Below are positions 41,810 through 50,723 of a DNA stretch of 64,000 nt, piece after piece. The stretch comes from Geomonas propionica (GTDB lineage Bacteria > Desulfobacterota > Desulfuromonadia > Geobacterales > Geobacteraceae): contig NZ_JAEMHK010000005.1 in assembly GCF_016458235.1 (NCBI RefSeq), positions 186,001 through 250,000 on the forward strand, read 5' to 3'. The notes below the pieces were generated by a model. That model did not search any database, was not told the origin of the DNA, and saw only the letters and a program-made list of their open reading frames with translations. Position 1 is the stretch's first letter, and every line of letters begins with the position of its first letter. The translations under genes and the position numbers were made by a program.

Positions 41810-44530
41810 GTGACTCAACCGGGGAAACGCCAGCGCAACCGCCCTGACCAGCGAGCGCAGCTTCAGCTCCCCTGGCACAGCCTCGAGCCGGACGAGGTCT
41901 ACCGCCGCCTGCAGACCGGCGCGGAGGGACTCGATCCTGCCGAGGCGGCGCTACGGCTTACCCGCTTCGGCGCCAACGAACTGACCGCCGCTCAGCCTAT
42001 CTCGCCCTGGCCTGTCTTCTTCCGGCAATTCAAAAACGTCCTCATCGTCATCCTGTTCATCGCCGCCTTCCTCTCGGCACTGCTGGGCCATGCCGTCGAG
42101 GCGGTCACCATCGCGGTCATCGTCGTTTTCGCGGCGCTGCTGGGATTCTGGCAGGAGTACCGGGCGGAGCGGGCCCTTGAGGCCTTGCGACGCATGGCGG
42201 CGCCCGATGCCGCCGTACTGCGGGGCGGGACCGAGGTGACGGTGCCGGCCCGGGACCTGGTGCCGGGCGACCTGCTCCTGTTGCGCCCCGGCGACCGGGT
42301 CGCCGCCGACGTAAGGCTCACCGAGGCCTTCAACCTGCAGCTCGACGAGGCGGCGCTGACTGGAGAGTCGCTGCCGGTCGACAAAAAGGCCGCGCAGCTC
42401 TTCCCTCAGGAAACGCCGCTTGCCGAGCGCGGCAACATGGTCTACGCCGGCACGGTGGTGAGTTACGGCCGTGGCGCTGGGATAGTGGTCGCTACCGCTA
42501 TGCAGACCGAGTTCGGCGGCATCGCCCGGATGATCTCCGGCATCGAGACCGGCCGGACCCCGCTGCAGGAAAACCTGGACCGGGTTGGCAATCTTCTGGC
42601 ACGCGCCGCCCTGGTCGCGGTCGGCGTCATCGTCGTCGCCGGGTTGCTGCGCGGCGAAGCGTTCGTGGAGATGCTCCTCTTCGGCATTGCCCTCGGCGTC
42701 GCGGCGGTACCTGAGGCCCTTCCCGCCGTGGTCACCATCTCGCTCGCCCTGGGTGTGCAGCGCATGGTCAAGCGCCACGCCCTGATGCGGCGCCTGGCGG
42801 CTGTGGAGACCCTGGGGAGCACCACGGTGATCTGCTCCGACAAAACCGGGACGCTCACCAGAGACGAGATGACGGTGCGCCGCCTGTACTGCGCCAATCA
42901 ATGGTACGAGCTCTCCGGCGCCGGCTACGCCCCGGAAGGAGATTTCTCCGCACGGGGGAGGGCGGAGTTACCGAGCGTGACGCTGGTTGAGCTGCTGCGC
43001 GTGGGCATGCTGGCGTGCGATGCCAGGGTGGTCTGGGACGATGCTGCCGGGCGCTGGACGGCGCAGGGGGACCCCACCGAGGCGGCTCTGGTGGTGGCCG
43101 CGGCCAAGGCGGGGCTGTCCCAGGCCGAGCTTGCCATGCGCTACCCGCGCCTGGACGAGATCCCCTTCAGCTCGGAGCGCAAGCGGATGACGACGCTGCA
43201 CGCCGAGGGGCCGGCCCTGGTCGCGTGCGCCAAGGGCGCCCCCGAGGTGATCCTCTCCGCCTGCATCACTCAGCTGACCGGGGAGGGGGAGCGCCCGCTG
43301 GACCAGGCGTCGCTTGAGGAGATCGCTAAGGCAGCCGCCGAAATGGCCGCCGGGGCGCTGCGCGTACTGGCCGTTGCCCGCAAGCACGACACCGACCGCC
43401 CCGAGGCCGAGAGCGGCATGACCTTCCTCGGCCTGGTGGGGATGATCGATCCCCCCCGTCCCGAGGCCCGCGCCGCCATCGTTGTCTGCCGCGAGGCAGG
43501 CATCCGCCCGGTGATGATCACCGGGGATCATCCGGTCACCGCCGCTGCCGTGGCGCGGGAGTTGGGGCTTTTGGACCAGGGGCGCGTCATCACCGGCGCC
43601 GAGCTGGAGCGGATGGACGACGCGACGCTGGAGCATGAGGTGGGTGCCATCAGCGTCTACGCGCGGGTCTCCCCCGCGCACAAGCTCCGGGTCGTCGCCG
43701 CGCTGCAAAAGCAGGGCGAGGTGGTCGCCATGACCGGTGACGGCGTCAACGATGCACCAGCGCTCAAGAAGGCGGACATCGGCATCGCCATGGGGATCAC
43801 CGGCACCGCGGTCAGCAAGGAGGCCGCCGCCATGACCCTGACCGACGACAACTTCGCTTCCATCGTCGCCGCGGTGGAGGAGGGTCGGGCGATCTTCGAC
43901 AACATCAAGAAGTACCTGATGTACCTGCTCGCTTCCAACACCGGCGAGATCGGACTGATGATGGGCGCTATGCTGGCGGGGCTGCCACTGCCGCTGGGCG
44001 CGGTGCAGATCCTCTACGTGAACCTGGCCACCGACGGTCTCCCCGCCCTGGCGCTCGCGGTCGACCCCGCAGAACCCGGCCTGATGCGCCGTCCCCCCAG
44101 GGACGCCTCACGGGGGATCTTCAGCCGTACCGTGGTGACGCTGGTACTGGTGGGGGGGGGCTGGTCCGCGCTGGTCAACCTGGCACTTTTTGCCTGGGCC
44201 CGAGCATCCGGGTGTTCCGACGCTGAGGCCATGACGGTTACCTTCGTGTCGCTGGTGCTGATACAGTTTTTCAACGCCTACAGCTTCCGTTCGGACCGCG
44301 ATTCCATCTTCAGGCGCCCCTTCGCCAACAGGTGGCTGAACCGCGCCGTCCTCTGGGAGATCTGTCTGCTGTTGGTGGTGGTCTACCTGCCGGTTATGCA
44401 CCGACCCTTCGGCACCTTCTCCTTGACACTGCCGGACTGGGGGGGCATCATCCTTGCTTCGGGATCGATCGTCCCGGTCCTCGAACTGGCCAAGTGGTAT
44501 GCTCGGCGCTGCGCGCCGCATAGAAAATAG
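41810..44530 (+). CDS. P2-type cation-transporting ATPase
   Basis: 906 residues, full P-type layout: N-terminal cation ATPase domain (HSLEPDEVYRRLQTG), actuator with DEAALTGESLPV, phosphorylation site Asp344 in CSDKTGTLT, nucleotide domain with CAKGAPEVIL, hinge MTGDGVNDAPALKKADIG, and a C-terminal block of four to six helices. The fourth membrane helix reads VPEALPAVVTISLALG, like Ca2+-type PEGLP rather than the CPx motif of heavy-metal pumps, so Ca2+, Mn2+, Na+ or K+ are more likely. The start is GTG 41810, with GGAGGAGC upstream. It is followed 11 bases later by a K+/H+ antiporter, suggesting joint ion control. Confidence 0.92.
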   Translation: MTQPGKRQRNRPDQRAQLQLPWHSLEPDEVYRRLQTGAEGLDPAEAALRLTRFGANELTAAQPISPWPVFFRQFKNVLIVILFIAAFLSALLGHAVEAVTIAVIVVFAALLGFWQEYRAERALEALRRMAAPDAAVLRGGTEVTVPARDLVPGDLLLLRPGDRVAADVRLTEAFNLQLDEAALTGESLPVDKKAAQLFPQETPLAERGNMVYAGTVVSYGRGAGIVVATAMQTEFGGIARMISGIETGRTPLQENLDRVGNLLARAALVAVGVIVVAGLLRGEAFVEMLLFGIALGVAAVPEALPAVVTISLALGVQRMVKRHALMRRLAAVETLGSTTVICSDKTGTLTRDEMTVRRLYCANQWYELSGAGYAPEGDFSARGRAELPSVTLVELLRVGMLACDARVVWDDAAGRWTAQGDPTEAALVVAAAKAGLSQAELAMRYPRLDEIPFSSERKRMTTLHAEGPALVACAKGAPEVILSACITQLTGEGERPLDQASLEEIAKAAAEMAAGALRVLAVARKHDTDRPEAESGMTFLGLVGMIDPPRPEARAAIVVCREAGIRPVMITGDHPVTAAAVARELGLLDQGRVITGAELERMDDATLEHEVGAISVYARVSPAHKLRVVAALQKQGEVVAMTGDGVNDAPALKKADIGIAMGITGTAVSKEAAAMTLTDDNFASIVAAVEEGRAIFDNIKKYLMYLLASNTGEIGLMMGAMLAGLPLPLGAVQILYVNLATDGLPALALAVDPAEPGLMRRPPRDASRGIFSRTVVTLVLVGGGWSALVNLALFAWARASGCSDAEAMTVTFVSLVLIQFFNAYSFRSDRDSIFRRPFANRWLNRAVLWEICLLLVVVYLPVMHRPFGTFSLTLPDWGGIILASGSIVPVLELAKWYARRCAPHRK

Positions 44531-44541
44531 AGCGAGGTTTC

Positions 44542-46521
44542 ATGGATTTTCACGGTTTACGCGACATCGTCGTGCTCTTCGGTCTAGCTCTGTTTACCGT
44601 GGTAGTACTGCGCAGGTTCAAATTCCCCTCCATCATCGGCTTTCTGATCACCGGCGTGCTGGCCGGCCCCTATGCCCTGGGCTTCATCAGGAACACCCAC
44701 CAGGTCGAGCAGATGGCCGAGTACGGCGTGGTGCTCCTGCTGTTCACCATCGGCATCGAGTTGTCCCTGAAGGAATTGATGCGCATCCGCCACATGGTGT
44801 TGCTCGGTGGCGGTCTGCAGCTCGTGCTGACCATTGCCGCCGTTGCCGGGCTGGGCGCGGTGGGGGGCTTCCCGCTGTCCCAGGCCGTCTTCTTCGGCTT
44901 CCTCGTGGCGCTCTCCTCGACCGCAATTCTGATGAAGTTGATGATGGACGCCGGCGAGATGGATACGCCGCAAGGCAAGGCCGCGCTCGGCATCCTCATC
45001 TTCCAGGACCTCTGCATCGTCCCCCTGATGCTGTTCACCCCATTCCTCGCCGGTGGCGGCAAGGGGCTGGCCGACATCGCCCTGGTCTCGGCCAAGGCCG
45101 GGGCCGTCATCGTAGGCGCCCACTACGGCGCCCGCTTTGCGGTGCCGTGGCTCTTCGAACAGGTGGTGAAGACCAGGAGCCGCGAACTCTTCGTGCTCTC
45201 CATCATCTTCGTCGGCATGGGGACCGCGTGGATTACGGCGCAGGTGGGGCTCTCGCTGGCCCTCGGGGCGTTCATCGCCGGGCTTGCCATCTCGGAATCG
45301 GAGTACAGCCACCAGGCCCTCAGTGACATCATGCCTTTCCGCGAGGCCTTCATGAGCCTCTTTTTCATCTCGGTCGGCATGCTGTTAAAGCCCGCCATCC
45401 TGTTCAAGTTCCCGCTGCTCCTGCTCGGCCTAGTTCTTTCCATAATCGTGGTCAAGGCGCTACTCGCCTCGGCGGCCGGCATCGCCCTCGGGCTCCCCAT
45501 GCGCATCGCCCTCATCGCTGGACTGTCCCTGGCCCAGATCGGGGAGTTCTCCTTCGTCCTGTCCAGCAGCGGGCTCAAGTACGGCCTGCTCACCCCGGAG
45601 ACCTACCAGCTCTTCCTGGGTGCCTCCATCGCCACCATGGCGCTCACGCCGCTTTGCATGAAGCTGGCCGGGCCGGTGGCTGACTTTCTGACTGCCACGC
45701 TGCCGCACTCCTGGACTCGCGGCCGGAGTAGCCTCGCGCAAAACGGCGACAAGGCCGGCTACCGGGACCACGTCATCATCGTCGGCTACGGCGTCAACGG
45801 CAAGAACCTGGCGCGTACCTTGAATAACCTGGAGATCCCGCGCGTCATCGTCGAGACCAACCCCTTTACGGTGCGCGGCCTGAGGAGGGAAGGGGAGGAG
45901 ATCATTTTCGGTGACGCGTCGAAGCCCGAGATCCTGGAGCATGCCGGCATCCACGAGGCCCGCATCGTGGTGGTGGCTATCTCCGACGCCGCTGCCAGCC
46001 GGCGCATCGCGGCGCAGGCCCGGTCCATGAACGCGTCCATTCACGTCATCGTGCGCACCAGGTACCTGCTGGAGATGGAGCCGTTGTTCCGGCTGGGGGT
46101 GAACGAGGTCATCCCCGAGGAGTTCGAGACCTCGGTGGAGATCCTGTTTCGCGTACTGAAGCGCTTCCTGATCCCGCAGGACGTGATCGAGGACTGCATC
46201 GCGGAGGTCAGGCGCGACGGCTACGACATGCTGCGCAGTGTGAGCAAGCGCCACAGCCATGCCGTCGGCATCGCGGGCTTTCTTTCCGGCGCCGAGATCG
46301 GCAGCTTCCGGGTGCGCAGGAACGCGCCCATAGAGGGGGAGCGTCTAAGGGGAGGGATGCTTCGATCCCAATCCGGGGCCACCGTCGTGGCGGTCAAGAG
46401 GGGGGACGACATCGCCGCCAACCCCGACCCTGTCTGGGAGTTTTGGGAGGGGGACATCGTACTTCTCCTGGGCACCCCCGACCAAATGCGCGCCGCCGCT
46501 AAGCTTTTCGAGCCGACTTGA
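44542..46521 (+). CDS. Kef-type monovalent cation:proton antiporter with RCK domains
   Basis: 659 residues. A CPA2 transporter domain (~1-385, about 12 helices; FPSIIGFLITGVLAGPYALG, FTIGIELSLKEL, FFGFLVALSSTAILMKLM) is followed by a TrkA-N/RCK NAD-binding domain (~410-535; HVIIVGYGVNGKNLARTL, IIFGDASKPEIL) and a TrkA-C domain (~570-655). It exchanges K+ or Na+ for H+ at the inner membrane and is gated by nucleotide. Full-length RCK units suggest internal gating rather than glutathione gating as in KefC. AGCGAGG precedes the ATG. Confidence 0.93.
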   Translation: MDFHGLRDIVVLFGLALFTVVVLRRFKFPSIIGFLITGVLAGPYALGFIRNTHQVEQMAEYGVVLLLFTIGIELSLKELMRIRHMVLLGGGLQLVLTIAAVAGLGAVGGFPLSQAVFFGFLVALSSTAILMKLMMDAGEMDTPQGKAALGILIFQDLCIVPLMLFTPFLAGGGKGLADIALVSAKAGAVIVGAHYGARFAVPWLFEQVVKTRSRELFVLSIIFVGMGTAWITAQVGLSLALGAFIAGLAISESEYSHQALSDIMPFREAFMSLFFISVGMLLKPAILFKFPLLLLGLVLSIIVVKALLASAAGIALGLPMRIALIAGLSLAQIGEFSFVLSSSGLKYGLLTPETYQLFLGASIATMALTPLCMKLAGPVADFLTATLPHSWTRGRSSLAQNGDKAGYRDHVIIVGYGVNGKNLARTLNNLEIPRVIVETNPFTVRGLRREGEEIIFGDASKPEILEHAGIHEARIVVVAISDAAASRRIAAQARSMNASIHVIVRTRYLLEMEPLFRLGVNEVIPEEFETSVEILFRVLKRFLIPQDVIEDCIAEVRRDGYDMLRSVSKRHSHAVGIAGFLSGAEIGSFRVRRNAPIEGERLRGGMLRSQSGATVVAVKRGDDIAANPDPVWEFWEGDIVLLLGTPDQMRAAAKLFEPT

Positions 46522-46607
46522 GACCGGCGCAAGGAACTGCCGGCTCCCAGTCGCGCCTTTCCCCGCTTCAGTAACCGCACTTTGACGCCGAAAGGTGTAG
46601 AATGTAC

Positions 46608-46626
46608 CGCCCCCCCCGGGGGGGCG
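46608..46626. repeat. C8/G7 homopolymer palindrome upstream of glgP
   Basis: Eight Cs (46610-46617) run directly into seven Gs (46618-46624), flanked by CG. It can form a hairpin ~35 bases before the start codon. Runs of this length are prone to slippage and to sequencing error. Confidence 0.6.
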
Positions 46627-46657
46627 CCACTTATTAACGCAAAAGGAGTTCTCGCAT

Positions 46658-49162
46658 ATGCACGACAAGGAAAAGAATATCCTTTGCCCCGATGATATCT
46701 GTGAACTGGAGGCGCTCCCCATGGACGCCGCAGGCCTGGTCAAGGATTTCAAACACCACTACTTCCATCACCTGGGGCGGGACAAGTTCTGCAGCAACAC
46801 CCGCTATCACTATCAAGCCCTTGCCTACACCATCCGCGAGCGCCTGATCGAGCGCTGGAACAATACCCGCTACGCCTATATCAACGCCAACACCAAGACA
46901 GGCTACTACCTCTCGCTGGAATTCCTGATGGGGCGTGCGCTCGGTAACGCGGTGCTCAACCTGGGTCTGGACGAGCCGGTCGCGGAGGCGATGCAGAAGT
47001 ACGGTCTGCAATTGGAGGAGCTAGCCGACCAGGAGATCGACGCGGGCCTGGGCAACGGCGGTCTCGGCCGCCTGGCCGCCTGCTTTTTGGATAGCTGCGC
47101 CACGCTGCAGCTGCCGGTGATGGGGTACGGCATCCGCTACGAGTACGGCATGTTCCGCCAGCGTATCGAGGACGGCCGCCAGGTCGAGGAGCCGGACCAC
47201 TGGCTGCGCGACGGCAACCCGTGGGAGATGGAGCGCCCCGAGTACACCCAGCGGGTCCGCTTCGGCGGGCGCTGCGAAACCAGGCGCAACGAGGACGGCA
47301 CCGTGAGCTTCTGCTGGCTCGACACCCACGACGTGATCGCGGTCCCGTACGACCTCCCCATCCCCGGCTATAGGAACGGGACCGTCAACACGCTGCGGCT
47401 CTGGAAGGCCGCTGCCACCGACGTCTTTGACCTGGGGGAGTTCAACGCCGGCAGCTACACCGAGTCCGTCGCCATGAAGAACGAGGCGGAGAACATCACC
47501 ATGGTGCTCTACCCCAACGACGCCAGTGAAAACGGCAAGGCGCTCAGGCTCAGGCAGCAGTACTTCCTGGCCTCGGCCAGCCTGCAGGACGTCCTGCAGC
47601 GCTGGATCTCGCGGCAGGGCAAAACTTTCGACCACTTCGCGGAGCGCAACTGCTTCCAGTTGAACGACACCCACCCAAGCTGCGCCGTTCCGGAGCTGAT
47701 GCGCCTGCTCATGGACGAGCAGGGACTCTCCTGGGACGAGGCATGGCAGATCACCACCAGGACCATGGCCTACACCAACCACACCCTGCTCCCGGAAGCG
47801 CTGGAGAAGTGGTCCGTACCCCTGTTCAGACAGCTCCTGCCGCGTCTTCTTGACATCATCCTGGAGATCAACGCCCGCTTTCTCGGCGAGGTCGCCAGCC
47901 GCTGGCCCGGCGACAGCGAGCGCCTGCGCAACATGTCCATCATCGAGGAAGGGGACGTGCAGCAGGTCCGCATGGCCTACCTCGCCATCGTCGGCAGTTT
48001 CTCGGTCAACGGCGTGGCGGCCCTGCACTCAGAATTGTTGGTCCAGGGGCTGTTCCGCGACTTCTACGAGCTGTGGCCGGAGAAGTTTAACAACAAGACC
48101 AACGGTGTTACCCCGCGCCGCTGGCTCGGGCGCTGCAACCCCGGGCTCACCAGGCTGCTCGCCTCCAGGATCGGCGACGGCTTCGTGGCCGACCTCTACA
48201 AGATCTCCGAGGCGGTTCGTTTCGCCGACGACCCGGAGTTCCGCAGGGAGTGGCATGAGGTCAAAAGGACCAACAAGGAGCGGCTGGCCGCCCTGGTGCA
48301 GGAACAGTGCGGCGTCGCCTTCAACCCCGACAGCCTCTTCGACGTCCAGGTGAAAAGAATCCACGAGTACAAGCGTCAGCTTCTGAACGTGCTGCACGTG
48401 ATCCACCTCTACGACCGCATCAAGCGCGGCGATACCGACGGCTGGACCAACCGCTGCGTGCTGATCGGCGGCAAGGCCGCCCCCGGCTACTACATGGCCA
48501 AGCTGATCATCAAGCTGATCAGCAACGTAGCGCGCGTGGTGAACGAGGACCCGGTGGTGGGGGACCGGCTCAAGGTTGCATTCCTTCCCAACTACCGCGT
48601 CACCGCCATGGAGGTCATCTGCCCCGGCACCGATCTCTCCGAGCAGATCTCCACCGCCGGCAAGGAAGCCTCCGGCACCGGGAACATGAAGTTCATGATG
48701 AACGGGGCGATCACCATCGGCACCCTGGACGGCGCCAACATCGAGATCCGCGAGGAAGTAGGGGACGAGAACTTCTTCGTCTTCGGTCTCACGGCCGAGG
48801 AGGTGGAGCGCGCGCGCCGCACCTACAATCCCGCCGGCATCGTCGCCGCCGACCCGGAACTGGAGCGGGTCATGCAGCTTCTCACCAGCGGGCACTTCAA
48901 CATGTTCGAGAAGGGGATCTTCGAGCCTATCGTGAAAGCGATCATGAGCCCGAGCGACCCCTGGATGGTTGCCGCCGACTTCCGCAGCTTCGTCCGGGCG
49001 CAGAGGCAGGCCGCCGAGGCCTACCTGGACCGGGAGGCGTGGGTCCGGATGAGCATCGTCAACAGTGCCCGCAGCGGCAAGTTCTCCACCGACCGGACCA
49101 TCACCGAGTACAACGAGGGGATCTGGCACCTGCGCGCGGTGGACCCGCAGGCCGAAAGGTAG
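46658..49162 (+). CDS. glgP: Glycogen/maltodextrin phosphorylase
   Basis: 834 residues, the normal length. It releases glucose 1-phosphate from alpha-1,4-glucan. Conserved blocks are YYLSLEFLMGRAL, the LGNGGLGRLAACFLDS glycine-rich site, QLNDTHPSCAVPEL, NNKTNGVTPRRWL, FDVQVKRIHEYKRQLLN and the pyridoxal-phosphate site EASGTGNMKFMMNGA with Lys678. GAGTACRxx-like FGVYDFY allosteric features of animal enzymes are absent, as in bacteria. AAAAGGAG precedes the ATG. No other glycogen genes are adjacent; a FliA-type promoter begins just after its stop. Confidence 0.96.
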   Translation: MHDKEKNILCPDDICELEALPMDAAGLVKDFKHHYFHHLGRDKFCSNTRYHYQALAYTIRERLIERWNNTRYAYINANTKTGYYLSLEFLMGRALGNAVLNLGLDEPVAEAMQKYGLQLEELADQEIDAGLGNGGLGRLAACFLDSCATLQLPVMGYGIRYEYGMFRQRIEDGRQVEEPDHWLRDGNPWEMERPEYTQRVRFGGRCETRRNEDGTVSFCWLDTHDVIAVPYDLPIPGYRNGTVNTLRLWKAAATDVFDLGEFNAGSYTESVAMKNEAENITMVLYPNDASENGKALRLRQQYFLASASLQDVLQRWISRQGKTFDHFAERNCFQLNDTHPSCAVPELMRLLMDEQGLSWDEAWQITTRTMAYTNHTLLPEALEKWSVPLFRQLLPRLLDIILEINARFLGEVASRWPGDSERLRNMSIIEEGDVQQVRMAYLAIVGSFSVNGVAALHSELLVQGLFRDFYELWPEKFNNKTNGVTPRRWLGRCNPGLTRLLASRIGDGFVADLYKISEAVRFADDPEFRREWHEVKRTNKERLAALVQEQCGVAFNPDSLFDVQVKRIHEYKRQLLNVLHVIHLYDRIKRGDTDGWTNRCVLIGGKAAPGYYMAKLIIKLISNVARVVNEDPVVGDRLKVAFLPNYRVTAMEVICPGTDLSEQISTAGKEASGTGNMKFMMNGAITIGTLDGANIEIREEVGDENFFVFGLTAEEVERARRTYNPAGIVAADPELERVMQLLTSGHFNMFEKGIFEPIVKAIMSPSDPWMVAADFRSFVRAQRQAAEAYLDREAWVRMSIVNSARSGKFSTDRTITEYNEGIWHLRAVDPQAER

Positions 49163-49185
49163 CTCGCGACTGCGTCAACTTCTCC

Positions 49186-49212
49186 TCAAGATTCCTTCGG
49201 GACAGCCGATAC
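49186..49212 (+). promoter_or_regulatory. FliA-like (sigma-28) promoter of the lone cheW
   Basis: TCAAGATT (49186-49193), 11 bases, and GCCGATAC (49205-49212). The -10 half is nearly perfect and the spacing exact; the -35 half has two mismatches. The leader would be about 95 bases. Confidence 0.6.
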
Positions 49213-49315
49213 GTCAGACAAAGTGTCGAGACACACGGTGTAACAGCCGGACCTTGTGCAGCCCGCGTGTCAGAAGCTGGTTGAGAGATTGATTCAGAAA
49301 CTTTCGGAGGAATAA

Positions 49316-49813
49316 ATGTCTACCGCCAATCTGCCGATCAAAAAGGGTGAGTCGAGCAACGAACTGATCCAGCTGGTGAGCTTCAACCTGGGCGCAGAAG
49401 AGTACGCCGTCGAGGTGCTGAAGGTGCGCGAGATCATCAGGATGACCCCCATTACCCACATTCCCAACACCCCGCCCAGCGTAGAGGGGATCATCAACCT
49501 GCGCGGCAAGGTGATACCGATTATCTCGCTGAGGAACCGGTTCAGCATGTGCAGCACCGACGACGACCAGCACACCAGGATCATGGTCATGGACATCGAC
49601 GGCAAGCTCATGGGGTTCATCGTCGACGGCGTTTCCGAGGTGATCAGGATCTCCAGCGGCGAGATCCAGCCCCCGCCCAGCATCGCCGCGGGCGGTGTGG
49701 ACCAGGACTTTATCTGCGGGGTCATAAAGCACGGCGAGCAGTTGCTGCTCATGCTGCAGCTTGACCGCATGTTCACCAGCGCCGAGCAGGACGCCTTCTC
49801 CAATTTCGGGTAA
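49316..49813 (+). CDS. cheW: CheW chemotaxis coupling protein
   Basis: A 165-residue CheW (SH3-like pair) that links chemoreceptors to CheA. Landmarks are LIQLVSFNLGAEEYAVEVLKVREI, PNTPPSVEGIINLRGKVIPI, and VDGVSEVIRISSGEIQPPPS. It is soluble. It stands alone, away from a cheA cluster, with a FliA-like promoter upstream and a terminator downstream. AACTTTCGGAGGAATAA precedes the ATG. Confidence 0.96.
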   Translation: MSTANLPIKKGESSNELIQLVSFNLGAEEYAVEVLKVREIIRMTPITHIPNTPPSVEGIINLRGKVIPIISLRNRFSMCSTDDDQHTRIMVMDIDGKLMGFIVDGVSEVIRISSGEIQPPPSIAAGGVDQDFICGVIKHGEQLLLMLQLDRMFTSAEQDAFSNFG

Positions 49814-49828
49814 CGACGACGGAGAGTC

Positions 49829-49857
49829 CCATTCCCCCGGGGAGGGGAGGGGCAGGG
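49829..49857. repeat. GC-rich extragenic repeat
   Basis: CATTCCCCCGGGGAGGGGAGGGGCAGGG resembles the G-rich half of the repeat at 18511 (GGGGGAGGGGCAGGGACGGGG). It lies between a stop codon and a terminator. Confidence 0.5.
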
Positions 49858-49876
49858 CGAAAGAATCGAGAAAAGG

Positions 49877-49912
49877 ACGGGGGACCGGCATGACGTCGGC
49901 CCCCGTTTTTAC
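49877..49912 (+). terminator. Terminator of cheW
   Basis: ACGGGGG (49878-49884) pairs with CCCCCGT (49901-49907), with an inner CCG/CGG, followed by TTTTT. Confidence 0.88.
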
Positions 49913-50128
49913 TAACGACCGGATTGGGCTTGGAAAGGCCGGTGAACGTTTTACGGTGCACGACCGGGGACGGGTCAGGCTCCTTTTGAACAGGATGTGT
50001 CGGAAAGTTGAACACTTTTTGGCCGGGTGACCGCCATCTCGTCTCATCCTTCTCCGGGGCAGCCGGCTTTGTGGCGCGAAAACAGCGGGTTAATACTATT
50101 GTCGCTGACTGGACGGCACTTTCGTTTC

Positions 50129-50144
50129 TGGCACTGTCTGTGCT
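50129..50144 (+). promoter_or_regulatory. Possible sigma-54 promoter before the 60-residue membrane protein
   Basis: TGGCACTGTCTGTGCT has a perfect -24 box, GG and GC 10 bases apart, and one mismatch in the -12 box (GTGC for TTGC). The start would be near 50155, ~65 bases before the ATG. Confidence 0.5.
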
Positions 50145-50220
50145 ATTAACAACTCAGGCCGTGGCGCACCGCACCAATTCCGTAAAGCATGCAAACTCGG
50201 CCGGGTAAGGAGCCCCTCTG

Positions 50221-50403
50221 ATGGAATACCTGAGCTATGGCTACGAAAGTATCCTCTACATCGTCCTGGTATTGGTCCTATGCCATTTGGTGCTGGACGT
50301 GCTGCCGCCTTGGTACAAGCGCACACGCCACCTACTCGCGTCGATGCCGCTCAGGATCGCCAGCGGGCTCTTGATCATCATCATCTCCTTTTTCCTTTTG
50401 TAG
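50221..50403 (+). CDS. Small two-helix membrane protein
   Basis: 60 residues: a short polar N-terminus (MEYLSYGYES), a helix ILYIVLVLVLCHLVLDVL, a positively charged loop PPWYKRTRHLLASMP, and a second helix ASGLLIIIISFFLL reaching the C-terminus. No family is recognised. TAAGGAGCC precedes the ATG and a strong terminator follows, so it is a genuine single-gene unit. Charge in the loop suggests a cytoplasmic hairpin with both ends outside. Confidence 0.72.
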   Translation: MEYLSYGYESILYIVLVLVLCHLVLDVLPPWYKRTRHLLASMPLRIASGLLIIIISFFLL

Positions 50404-50456
50404 CAGCGGGCTCTCCTCGCGCACCTGACTGCCGACAGGCCATGTATCAACACACA

Positions 50457-50500
50457 ACAAGGCCGGGACTATCGTCCCGGCCTTGTCTCGTTTTGGGTCC
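50457..50500 (+). terminator. Terminator after the small membrane protein
   Basis: AAGGCCGGGAC (50459-50469) pairs perfectly with GTCCCGGCCTT (50474-50484) around TATC, followed by GTCTCGTTTT. Confidence 0.82.
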
Positions 50501-50571
50501 AGAGATTTCCCGACGTTACAGCGACAATAGCCGGTCGGGACAATTCGTAAGTTAGATTTGTTAAATTGAAA

Positions 50572-50600
50572 TTGACAAATGTGTCCTATGAAAATATAGT
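50572..50600 (+). promoter_or_regulatory. Near-consensus sigma-70 promoter of the PKD-like protein
   Basis: TTGACA (50572-50577), a 17-base spacer and TATAGT (50595-50600), among the best matches in the window. The leader would be ~115 bases and includes GC-rich segments that can pair. Confidence 0.75.
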
Positions 50601-50723
50601 CGCCGACATCTCGATGCCGTGAGGTAGCTGTGAGGTCTTGCCGCAAGCGCTTCCGGGAGAGTTTGCCGCTGTCTGCCTCCTGCCTCTGGAGCGGCCCGAG
50701 AAACCACTTCAAGGAGGTTCTAG

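Larger units (their letters stand above)
49814..50220. other. Gene-free region between cheW and the 60-residue membrane protein
   Basis: 407 bases with no credible gene. From the left it has a GC-rich extragenic repeat (49829-49857), the cheW terminator (49877-49912) and a possible -24/-12 promoter (50129-50144). Nothing else was recognised. Confidence 0.5.

Noticed and set aside
50500-50723. Cyclic di-GMP-I riboswitch upstream of the PKD-like gene
   Set aside because: The region lacks the GGGCAAACC and GACGCAAAG core words; only a promoter could be supported.
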